Part shown: one piece after another, positions 6,930 through 14,413 of the stretch | Numbering within the stretch: the stretch's first letter is position 1 | Layout: the number at the start of each line of letters is the position of its first letter | Origin: SZUA-287 sp036397975 | Lineage (GTDB): Bacteria; Bacteroidota; Ignavibacteria; UBA10030; UBA6906 | Length of the DNA stretch: 25,300 nucleotides | Direction: 5' to 3' | NCBI GenBank assembly: GCA_036397975.1 | Contig: DASWHW010000105.1 | Span: forward strand, 1 to 25,300 | Notes under the pieces: generated by a model | Databases searched by the model: none | What the model was told of the DNA's origin: nothing | The model's input: only the letters and a program-made list of their open reading frames with translations | Position numbers and translations under genes: made by a program

Positions 6930-9922
6930 TGCGGTTGGCCCTTCACCGGTATCCGAATGTTCACCGTCGTTCCGCTGCCCGGCGAGGATTGAATCGACCA
7001 TGTTCCGTTCATCATTCCTACCCGCTGTTCAATTCCTCCGAGCCCAAACGTCGCGGGCTTGTCATCATCCTTTGCAGCAGAGTGAGCAATGAAGCCTTTG
7101 CCGTTGTCCGAAACAACGACATCGATCGCCTGTCCATTCTGTCCGACAGAAACAGTGGCAAGTGTTGCACCGGAATGTTTCAGGATATTGTTCATCGCTT
7201 CCTGGATAATCCGGAAAAGCTGAATACTATCCTCAGGACTGAGGGACGAATCGATCGGGTCGATTGTTTCGCGAAACTCGATCGTCGAGGACTCACGCAT
7301 GCGCTCAACGAGTGCACGGAGCGCTTTGCTCAAGCCAAGACGGTCCAGATGGTACGGCCTGAGGTTGTGAGCAATCTCCCGCACTTCATCAATGGCTTCG
7401 CTCAATGCGTCCGAGATTTCCGACAGCTCACGGGTGACGCCCTCGGCATCACCTGCTTTCTTCATTCCCAGCAACGACCTGTTCTTCGCAACGAGGAGGT
7501 TTTGTACGAGGCTGTCGTGCAACTCACCTGCGATGCGCTTCCGCTCGTTCTCCTGGGACTCCATGAGGCGGACGGAGAATTCCTGCTGTGTGCGTTTTTC
7601 CTTTTCCAGGCTACTAATGCGCCGCTGATAGAGAAGCAGGAGCGTTCCAGCAACGCCAAGAAAAGAAAGAGACATGAACCACCATGTTCCCCAGAAGGGT
7701 GGTGTAATAGTGAAGGAGACGACGGCGGGCGGACTATACGATGACGTTCCAATCCTTGTCCCCCTCACTTCAAAACGATAGCCTCCGGGTTTGAGCGATG
7801 CATACGTAACTGATCGTTGTGAAGTCGGCTGCTGCCAGTCGTCATCAAGGCCCAGGAGTCTGTATTGGTAGCGGATATCCTGTGTGCTCCGGAAACTGAC
7901 GCTCAGAAAGCCGAATGTACAGTTGTTATGATCGTGCGGTAGCTCGAGAGATCCTGCGAGATCGACAAGCTGTTCATCTACCTTCATGAGGTCTACGCGC
8001 ACGACCGGTGCTTGTGGAGGTTCATGGAGACTGTTTCGTTCGATGATCCCGAAGGCGTCTGATGTAACAAACCAGATTTCATTGCGCTGTGATACACCAA
8101 GAGCAAGAACCGGGTCTCGCACAATGTCGTTGCCCGTCGGGATGGGTCTGCGTGTGACGGGGTCGATGGCGACGAGACCCAGCGAGGTTCCCAGCCACAT
8201 AATGCCCTGCCCATCCTTTGCAATACACCAAACAGCATCGCTGGGGAGCACATTCTCTGCTGAGAGTTGATGCACACTGTCACCATCAAGCACGGCGCAA
8301 CCGCTGTAACGGGTGCCCACCCACATCCTTCCATCATTGTCCTCGCAGAGTGCACGGATGAATCCTGCCGGAAGGTCGCGACCTACAGCGAATGTGCGCA
8401 GTGGGGAGTCCGTACCGTCTCCGTGCACGACCACTATCCCATTCGTGAATTGGCCGAGCCACATCTTCCCCTCGCGGTCTTCGTACATCGTTCGCGTATC
8501 AACGTGGTCAATTCCATCGGCAGGAGTGTACGTTCGCATTACCGTATTACGTTTGTGGTCAATCATAACCACACCATCCTTTTGTTGGCACCACAAGCGG
8601 TCACGACGGTCGATAGTAAAGGTAAAGTAAAAATGGGGGATGCCCGTTTCAAGAGTCTTGATAAGAGACAGTGCGCTTGCCTTTCCCCTTTGTGACCGTA
8701 CTTGATAGACATGAATCCGTGCTTCCCTGAAGCTCAACCATAATCTGTGTTCATGGTCGTACACTACTCCAATTGGCTGTCCGGTCTTTGACGTCGTGCC
8801 GAGACCATGCTTTGTCACAAGCCAGTTGCTCCTGCCGACTCGTTGCATCTCAACGAGACTATCACCTGATAGCACCCAGAAGTGTCCGGCTGAATCACAT
8901 ACAGCCCGTGCGTTATTGTAGGCCGTGGGTATGCCAGGCAGCGGGAAGGTCCAAACTCCCCGGGTTTTGAGGGTTGCGATTCCCATATCGCGAAACGATA
9001 ACCAGAGGTTCTTTTCTTTATCAATGAGGCCGCCGTTGACGAAATTGGATGGCAGGCCGTTCCTGGTTGTTACCTGCTCAAAATCGTCCGCATGAAACCT
9101 GTTGACGTCGATGATGAGTAATCCATCGTCTGTCCCGATGTGAAGATCCCCCGCCTCGTCTACCATCAGGTGGTGAACCCGGCCCGTTGGAATTCGACGC
9201 TTGGCAACCAGCAGACCCTTTCGAAACAACCTGAGGGTACTGTCGCGCAGCCCGACCCAAACGTTTCCATGTCTGTCTGTAAGAACATCGGTGAAGTGGT
9301 TCGTCTTCGAATTGCTGAGTGGAATGCGACGGATGACCTCGCCCGAAAGCCGGAGTGCCAGGAGGGCATTGCCGACCGCAACCCACACCACAGAGTCCGG
9401 GGAAAGGCCCGCAACCTTTATCTCACTAACGTAGTTGATCCCCAGTTCCATTTTGCTGATTGAATCCCCTCTGATCGTGTACAATCCTCCGAGCGTTCCA
9501 CACCATACCGTTCCGGTGACATCCACAAAGATGGACCTGACGAGCAGGGATCTTTGGGTCGTATCAACGAGCATCTGTGTGAAGCGGTTTGAACGGAATT
9601 TGGCGAGACCATTGTTCGTTCCTATCCACATGACGCCTTGGGGGCCTGGCTGTTCAACGACACAATTGACAAAGTTTGACGGGAGCCCGTCCTTCGTCCG
9701 GTAATGAGTAAACGAAGCGCCGTCGAAGATGCTTAGTCCCTCTGCAGAACTGACAAAGAGATATCCGTGAGAATCCTGGTACAATTCAGCCACGCCGTTA
9801 GTCAACAAGCCGTCGTTCAGAGTGTAGTGCTGGAATGGTAGGACCTGAGCACAAAGAAACCATGTGGGGAGGATACAAAGAGGGATAGACACGCAAGCCA
9901 AAAACCATCGAAGCGGTGTCAT
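6926..9922 (-). CDS. Periplasmic-propeller sensor histidine kinase (Reg_prop/Y_Y_Y/HisKA_3), 998 aa
   Basis: A signal sequence or first membrane segment (about 1-26, ending FLCAQ) is followed by a large sensor region of Reg_prop propeller repeats (about 30-640, with recurring DGLPSNFVN and W-x-G-T phrases), a Y_Y_Y domain (about 665-740), one membrane span (about 745-765), a short coiled coil, a HisKA_3 dimerisation domain with phospho-acceptor H802 (RIAGELHDSLVQNLL) and an HATPase_c domain with N-box N911/N912, DNGKG at 939-943 and GLGG at 960-963. It should sense a ligand outside the inner membrane and phosphorylate the overlapping NarL-type regulator. Unlike hybrid two-component sensors common in Bacteroidetes, receiver and DNA-binding parts are separate proteins. 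ATG 9922 is chosen; a TTG five codons upstream would give 1003 residues. No ribosome binding site is evident. The ligand is unknown. Confidence 0.93.
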   Translation of the reverse strand: MTPLRWFLACVSIPLCILPTWFLCAQVLPFQHYTLNDGLLTNGVAELYQDSHGYLFVSSAEGLSIFDGASFTHYRTKDGLPSNFVNCVVEQPGPQGVMWIGTNNGLAKFRSNRFTQMLVDTTQRSLLVRSIFVDVTGTVWCGTLGGLYTIRGDSISKMELGINYVSEIKVAGLSPDSVVWVAVGNALLALRLSGEVIRRIPLSNSKTNHFTDVLTDRHGNVWVGLRDSTLRLFRKGLLVAKRRIPTGRVHHLMVDEAGDLHIGTDDGLLIIDVNRFHADDFEQVTTRNGLPSNFVNGGLIDKEKNLWLSFRDMGIATLKTRGVWTFPLPGIPTAYNNARAVCDSAGHFWVLSGDSLVEMQRVGRSNWLVTKHGLGTTSKTGQPIGVVYDHEHRLWLSFREARIHVYQVRSQRGKASALSLIKTLETGIPHFYFTFTIDRRDRLWCQQKDGVVMIDHKRNTVMRTYTPADGIDHVDTRTMYEDREGKMWLGQFTNGIVVVHGDGTDSPLRTFAVGRDLPAGFIRALCEDNDGRMWVGTRYSGCAVLDGDSVHQLSAENVLPSDAVWCIAKDGQGIMWLGTSLGLVAIDPVTRRPIPTGNDIVRDPVLALGVSQRNEIWFVTSDAFGIIERNSLHEPPQAPVVRVDLMKVDEQLVDLAGSLELPHDHNNCTFGFLSVSFRSTQDIRYQYRLLGLDDDWQQPTSQRSVTYASLKPGGYRFEVRGTRIGTSSYSPPAVVSFTITPPFWGTWWFMSLSFLGVAGTLLLLYQRRISSLEKEKRTQQEFSVRLMESQENERKRIAGELHDSLVQNLLVAKNRSLLGMKKAGDAEGVTRELSEISDALSEAIDEVREIAHNLRPYHLDRLGLSKALRALVERMRESSTIEFRETIDPIDSSLSPEDSIQLFRIIQEAMNNILKHSGATLATVSVGQNGQAIDVVVSDNGKGFIAHSAAKDDDKPATFGLGGIEQRVGMMNGTWSIQSSPGSGTTVNIRIPVKGQPQ

Positions 9923-9966
9923 ATAATACCGTGGCAAAGAGCAGAAAAAGATGGGAGACTCATGAC

Positions 9967-9995
9967 AAGGTAGCGAGGTCGGATGGCATTGTCAA
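9967..9995 (-). promoter_or_regulatory. Candidate promoter for the kinase/regulator genes
   Basis: On the minus strand a perfect TTGACA (9990-9995) is followed 17 bp later by TACCTT (9967-9972), giving a 5' leader of roughly 40 nt before ATG 9922. The -35 matches consensus but the -10 is poor, so this is tentative. Confidence 0.35.
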
Positions 9996-10134
9996 TGATG
10001 GTAACATGAGAGGACTACTCTTGTGGTGGGAAAGAGTATGTCGAACCACCGAGAGACGCGACGAAACGGGGTGGTCCAAGCGCTGCCTAAGACCTGATCA
10101 AATTATCCAACAATATTCTTCTCTACATAAGAAT

Positions 10135-10158
10135 GCCCGCCGCGACAACGCAGCGGGC
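10135..10158 (-). terminator. Strong stem-loop after the M1 peptidase, possible terminator
   Basis: GCCCGCCGCG and CGCAGCGGGC form a 10-bp stem with one C-A mismatch and an ACAA loop, 28 bp beyond the peptidase stop. Read on the minus strand, the only long T-run (T7) lies before the hairpin, and the bases after it are ATTCTTATG, so this is not a textbook intrinsic terminator. It may still end transcription or protect the 3' end of the peptidase message. Confidence 0.45.
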
Positions 10159-10185
10159 TTGAATAAAAAAACAAACTCGCAGAGA

Positions 10186-12132
10186 CTAGTGAAGCAAAAC
10201 CATCTTCTTCGTTGCTACGAAGGTGCCCGACTGGAGTCTGTACAAATACACCCCGCTCGTCACGTTTCGCGCATCCCAGACGACTTCATATCTCCCGGGC
10301 TGATGCATACCGTCCACGAGCGTGGCAACTTCACTGCCGAGCACGTCATATACTTTGATCGCCACGCGAGCAACGGCTGGAATCTCGTATTTGATATTTG
10401 TACTGGGATTGAACGGGTTGGGATAATTCTGTCCCAGCACAAACTCCGTTGGGAGATCTGGCTTCACTTCAACATTCACTGGTGGCGAGACAATCTGCTT
10501 CAACACCCAATAGTCCGGATCGAAGACGAGGCTGTCCGGTTGACTGCCAAAGGGAAGTCGAAAGGTTTGCACATCAACGCTGTCCCACAGAAGAAAATCC
10601 GTGGATGTCAAACCTGTGTATGCGCGCACGGTGATTGGCATCTTGTACACCGGCCAGGTGCTTGGCTGCTGCTGATAGATCGTCGCAGTAATCGTGTCGG
10701 AACTCCATGACGATGATAGAGCGTAGCGAGGCCATCCTCGGCCGAAGATCCATTGATCAAAAAACCAGCTCAGATTCATTTCTGTAACAGAATCCACCAC
10801 GGCCTGGAATTCCGCAGTGATCGCACTTTGCCCGGAATATCGCTCCCGGTACGCGTTAAGGCTTTGGAAGAACATGCTGTCGCCCAGGACGCGACGTAAC
10901 ATGTGCAGCACCCATCCACCTTTGCTATACACAACGCGGTCAAACAAGTTGAAACCCTGTCCAACCGGATCGTACACGGCGCCCTGCCACGAAGCAAATT
11001 GGAATTGTGTTAGTGTATCCTTCATGTAGCTCTTAAGCGCCGTGAATCCTCCGACATGTTCCATCCAGAGTGCTTCACTGTAGGTCGCAAAGCTTTCATT
11101 CAGCCAGACATCGGGCCAAGTACCGCAGGTGACAAGATCTCCCCACCACTGGTGTGCAAGCTCATGCGAGACGACCCATCGACTCGTCTTGAAAAAACGG
11201 TTGAGCGTTGTCAACGACTGGTGCTCCATTCCCAACGGACCAAAGGGGACGATGGCGGTCATTCCGTATTTCTTGAAAGGATATTCACCGAACAATCTTG
11301 CGTACTCGGTTACCATCGACCTTACGGTTGGCAAGTATGCTGCACATTCCAGGGAATCCTCAGACCAAACGTAATATTGGATTGGAATGGTATCGTTTGA
11401 GGCAGTGAAGTACGGAAGAGTGGAGACTGAGAATCGAGAGGCAGTAATACACATGAGGTATGTGGTAATCTGATTCTCCTCTACCCAATGCCATGTTGTG
11501 GTACCGTCACCATTGTTCACTGAGCTTTGGAGAAGCCCGTTCGATGCAGGCATGAATCCCTCCGGTACCGTGAGGAACATCTCCGCTGTAGATTTCTCCC
11601 ACGGCTCGTCATAACAGGGCATCCAATTGCGTGCGTCTGAAGGCTCAGAAAATGTATATCCAAGATTTGCGGGGATCCCGAGCGTATCAAGGAAAAAATA
11701 ATAACCGTGTCTCCCGTAGCGCGGATAATTCTGTATTCTGTTGTAGACTATCCTCAGAATGATGGTATCACCTGCATTGCCTGGTGCCGGAAGAAGTACC
11801 GTCATTCGTTCGGATGCGGAATCAAGAAGAGTGACAACCGGTGTATCTCCAATTTTCACCGAGTCGATTTGCAAACCAACCGAATGGAGCGAAACCGAAT
11901 CGATTGCTTGCTTCAATCGCATGGTTATCTCAGAAGTCCCAAACAGCCGATTATCAACAAGGGGAAGAGTCAGATTGAGCTTGTAGCGGAGAACGTCGAA
12001 AGGCTGCGAGCCTTCGTAGTCAGGATTGGCGAGCGTCATCCTCTTTCCTTCTTCGCCGATCACCATCTCCTGGGCTTCGGCAAACGAGCGCAGCCCAAAA
12101 ATGAGAATGATAATCACCATCATTCTAGGCAT
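10186..12132 (-). CDS. T9SS-exported M1-family zinc metallopeptidase, 648 aa
   Basis: After a signal peptide (about 1-21, ending AEAQ) comes an M1 aminopeptidase: exopeptidase motif G301-M-E-H-Q (for GxMEN), zinc motif H323-E-L-A-H327 with third ligand E346 (WLNESFATY), and catalytic Y402 (VVYSKGG). Residues about 565-648 are a T9SS sorting domain (NYPNPFNP, VYDVLGSEVATL, SGVYLYRL), closely like that of the FG-GAP protein, so the enzyme should be released outside or anchored to the outer membrane, where it would trim peptides. The frame is open 50 residues further upstream, but the signal peptide fixes the start at ATG 12132, overlapping the EamA gene by 8 bp; ATGs at 12123 and 12120 are alternatives. 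It is probably the last gene of the secA-led run. Confidence 0.93.
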   Translation of the reverse strand: MPRMMVIIILIFGLRSFAEAQEMVIGEEGKRMTLANPDYEGSQPFDVLRYKLNLTLPLVDNRLFGTSEITMRLKQAIDSVSLHSVGLQIDSVKIGDTPVVTLLDSASERMTVLLPAPGNAGDTIILRIVYNRIQNYPRYGRHGYYFFLDTLGIPANLGYTFSEPSDARNWMPCYDEPWEKSTAEMFLTVPEGFMPASNGLLQSSVNNGDGTTTWHWVEENQITTYLMCITASRFSVSTLPYFTASNDTIPIQYYVWSEDSLECAAYLPTVRSMVTEYARLFGEYPFKKYGMTAIVPFGPLGMEHQSLTTLNRFFKTSRWVVSHELAHQWWGDLVTCGTWPDVWLNESFATYSEALWMEHVGGFTALKSYMKDTLTQFQFASWQGAVYDPVGQGFNLFDRVVYSKGGWVLHMLRRVLGDSMFFQSLNAYRERYSGQSAITAEFQAVVDSVTEMNLSWFFDQWIFGRGWPRYALSSSWSSDTITATIYQQQPSTWPVYKMPITVRAYTGLTSTDFLLWDSVDVQTFRLPFGSQPDSLVFDPDYWVLKQIVSPPVNVEVKPDLPTEFVLGQNYPNPFNPSTNIKYEIPAVARVAIKVYDVLGSEVATLVDGMHQPGRYEVVWDARNVTSGVYLYRLQSGTFVATKKMVLLH

Positions 12133-13042
12133 TGTAGACACGCGCATATCTCTTGTAAAACATTTTTCCATTTGCCACGAGAATGCCGACGAGAACAAGA
12201 AGACCGCCAAGAAATGTATTCGGAGACAAGGTTTCATCAAGAATGAGCGCTCCGAGGATGACAGCCACGATCGGTGTGACAAAGCTCGTCAGAGACAACA
12301 CGACTGCCTCGGTCCGCTTGAGGAGCCAGTAGTAAGTGACAAAGACAACCACCGACCCGACTACCGTAAGGTACAAAATCGATCCAATCGCTGCACCATC
12401 CCAGCGAGCGGTTTCAACCGGCTCAATGAGAAATGCAGCGACAAGAAGAAGAATGCCGCCGAGACCCATTCCGACGAAGTTCATTGCGACCGGATGCTGC
12501 GTTTGTCCGAAACGTTTTACCAGAACGAGCGACATCCCTTGCATGATCGTGCTGGCAATGATGGCAAGCATACCCGCTAGGCCCTCCAAACCCACCCATT
12601 CCAACTCTCCGGAAAATATCGTATAGACGCCCGCCACTCCAATCAATACACCAATGATCTTGAGAGAAGTGATTTGTTCATTCGGAAGAATAAAATGGGA
12701 GAAGAGGGCAACCCAAAGAGGCAACGCCGAGAAGAGAATACTGCTCAAGCTACTCGGTATGAATTGCTGTCCCCAATAGACCAACGCAAAAGGAACGGTG
12801 TAGGATAGAAGGATCAGAGCCGCATAAAGCTTGTATGCCCGCGGACCTGACTCAATCGAGATTTTCTTAATGCGGATAATTCCATAGAGTATTGCGGACG
12901 CCAGAAGAAACCGAACACCCACCGCCAGCAAAGGAGGAACGCTTTCCAGCCCGATCTTGATTGCCATCCACGTTGAGCCCCAGACAAGGCAGACGATACT
13001 GAAACCGGCAGAGACAAGAAATTTCTCGGAACGGATCATCAT
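12125..13042 (-). CDS. EamA-family (DMT superfamily) membrane transporter, 305 aa
   Basis: The protein is almost wholly hydrophobic, with about ten membrane spans arranged as two EamA repeats: the first opens with IVCLVWGSTWMAIKIGL, and the second ends with the typical LILDETLSPNTFLGGLLVLVGILV. Members of the drug/metabolite transporter superfamily export or exchange amino acids, nucleobases and other small metabolites across the inner membrane; the substrate cannot be predicted here. The start lies 6 bp after the era stop, and the 3' end overlaps the M1 peptidase start by 8 bp, so it is probably co-transcribed. ATG 13042 and ATG 13039 are both possible starts; no clear ribosome binding site separates them. 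The first EamA repeat begins about 12 residues in, as usual for the family. Confidence 0.92.
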   Translation of the reverse strand: MMIRSEKFLVSAGFSIVCLVWGSTWMAIKIGLESVPPLLAVGVRFLLASAILYGIIRIKKISIESGPRAYKLYAALILLSYTVPFALVYWGQQFIPSSLSSILFSALPLWVALFSHFILPNEQITSLKIIGVLIGVAGVYTIFSGELEWVGLEGLAGMLAIIASTIMQGMSLVLVKRFGQTQHPVAMNFVGMGLGGILLLVAAFLIEPVETARWDGAAIGSILYLTVVGSVVVFVTYYWLLKRTEAVVLSLTSFVTPIVAVILGALILDETLSPNTFLGGLLVLVGILVANGKMFYKRYARVYNA

Positions 13043-13048
13043 CTCTGC

Positions 13049-13984
13049 TTATTCTTTCGCCTTATATCCGAGTCGATCCACCCACTTTGGATCATCCCTC
13101 CATTCTTTCCGTACTTTCACAAAGAGTTGAAGGTAAATAGGGTGTTGGAGGAAGGTCTCGATATCCTTGCGTGCTCTTTTGCCAATCTCTTTCAACGCGT
13201 TGCCTCCCTTTCCGATAAGAATTCCTTTCTGGGAATCACGTTCGACATAGATGTTCGCATCGACAAGCCATTTTCCGTTTTCGCGCTCCCGGAACTCTCG
13301 GATTTCGACAGTGGTTGAGTAGGGAATTTCTTCCTGGTACTGAAGGAATATTTTTTCTCTGATGATTTCTGCTACAAAAAATCGCTCAGGGTGTTCGCTG
13401 ACGACATCGAGAGGATAATAGGGAGGATGGACAGGAAGTGCAACGGTGATGGATGCAAGAAGCTCATCAGTCCCTGTACCGCGGAGGGCCGCTATCGCAA
13501 ATGACTTCTGAAATGTGAATTGACTTTGATAGTATTCCAGAACCGGTGCATGTCGAGCCTCGTCGATTGAATCGATTTTGTTGACGACGAGGAACGTCCT
13601 TCTTCCCGCAGACTTTACTTTCTCAAACGCCTCTCCCCCGATCGCCTCTGACTCGTTCCCGGCGTCGGGAATCCTCTTTGTCGCATCAACCATAAACAGG
13701 AGAACATCCGCATCGTTGATTGCCACCGCTGCATGTTCCATCATTGCTTCGTGAAGGGCATATCGTGGAGCGATGATCCCAGGCGTATCCAGAAAAATAA
13801 TCTGGGTTGACGAGGTCGACAAAATGCCGAGAACACGGTGCCTTGTTGTCTGTGGTTTATGCGTGACAATGGAGATCTTCTGCTGCAGAAAACGATTCAT
13901 GAGCGTGGACTTCCCCACGTTGGGTTCGCCGATGATCGTCACATAGCCGCACCGGAAATCGGGAGGCGTTTGACCCTCCTTCAT
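13049..13984 (-). CDS. era: GTPase Era, ribosome small-subunit maturation
   Basis: Era binds the 3' end of 16S rRNA and couples 30S maturation to growth. With the start used here (311 aa) the G motifs are G1 GEPNVGKS (19-26), G2 TT (46-47), G3 DTPG (66-69) and G4 NKID (135-138), followed by a KH RNA-binding domain with its GxxG-type loop (ILIGKGG, about 255-261). The frame is open to ATG 14038, which would overlap the glnB stop (TAATG) and add 18 residues. That extension is encoded by a hairpin followed by five Ts that looks like an intrinsic terminator (13988-14012), and family members usually start about ten residues before the first beta strand, so ATG 13984 is preferred. No strong ribosome binding site supports either start. 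Confidence 0.95.
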   Translation of the reverse strand: MKEGQTPPDFRCGYVTIIGEPNVGKSTLMNRFLQQKISIVTHKPQTTRHRVLGILSTSSTQIIFLDTPGIIAPRYALHEAMMEHAAVAINDADVLLFMVDATKRIPDAGNESEAIGGEAFEKVKSAGRRTFLVVNKIDSIDEARHAPVLEYYQSQFTFQKSFAIAALRGTGTDELLASITVALPVHPPYYPLDVVSEHPERFFVAEIIREKIFLQYQEEIPYSTTVEIREFRERENGKWLVDANIYVERDSQKGILIGKGGNALKEIGKRARKDIETFLQHPIYLQLFVKVRKEWRDDPKWVDRLGYKAKE

Positions 13985-13987
13985 ATG

Positions 13988-14012
13988 AAAAACCCCGTTG
14001 TGTTGAACGGGG
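13988..14012 (-). terminator. Intrinsic terminator between glnB and era
   Basis: On the minus strand CCCCGTT pairs perfectly with AACGGGG around a 6-nt loop and is followed directly by TTTTT. It starts 26 bp after the glnB stop. Because era begins immediately beyond, it would either end most glnB transcripts or act as an attenuator limiting expression of era and later genes. Confidence 0.7.
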
Positions 14013-14037
14013 TCTGTGTTCTCATCCATCATTGGCA

Positions 14038-14376
14038 TTAAAGTGCATCTTCTCCAGATTCGCCTGTGCGCACCCTGATCACGTCTTCGATATCGTAAAT
14101 AAAAATCTTGCCATCGCCTACCTGACCGGTTTTGGCAGCTTTCAAGATCGTGTCCACCACCTTGTCCGCAAGAGAATCCGCAACGACGACTTCCAGCTTG
14201 ATTTTTGGAAGGAAGTCGATCTGATATTCAGAGCCGCGGTACATTTCCGTGTGCCCTTTTTGTCTTCCGTATCCTTTCACCTCGGTGAGGGTCATTCCTT
14301 TCACACCGACCTCAGCGAGCGCTTCGCGCACGTCGTCCATGCGGAAGGGTCTGATGATAGCTTCGACTTTCTTCAT
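14038..14376 (-). CDS. glnB: Nitrogen regulatory protein P-II (GlnB type), 112 aa
   Basis: Full-length P-II trimer subunit. The T-loop carries the uridylylation-site signature YRGSEY with Y51 intact, and the C-terminal part GDGKIFIYDIEDVIRVRTGE is the second family signature. It senses 2-oxoglutarate and ATP/ADP and passes nitrogen status to partners such as glutamine synthetase control enzymes or ammonium channels. Neither amtB nor glnA is nearby; the neighbours are secA (37 bp upstream) and era, so the genes do not help to tell GlnB from GlnK. The start ATG 14376 matches the family N-terminus MKKVEAIIRP; no ribosome binding site is evident. Uridylylation depends on a GlnD that cannot be seen in this window. 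Confidence 0.94.
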   Translation of the reverse strand: MKKVEAIIRPFRMDDVREALAEVGVKGMTLTEVKGYGRQKGHTEMYRGSEYQIDFLPKIKLEVVVADSLADKVVDTILKAAKTGQVGDGKIFIYDIEDVIRVRTGESGEDAL

Positions 14377-14413
14377 GCGTCAGTGTCCGCAGTGTGAAAC
14401 ACAATTTGCTTTG

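Noticed and set aside
6929..7001. 24-residue N-terminal extension of the NarL-type regulator
   Set aside because: It lies inside the kinase coding region, the receiver fold starts after ATG 6929, and the ATGA overlap fits the shorter form.
12133..12282. 50-residue N-terminal extension of the M1 peptidase
   Set aside because: It would place the signal peptide in the middle of the protein and overlap the EamA gene by 158 bp.
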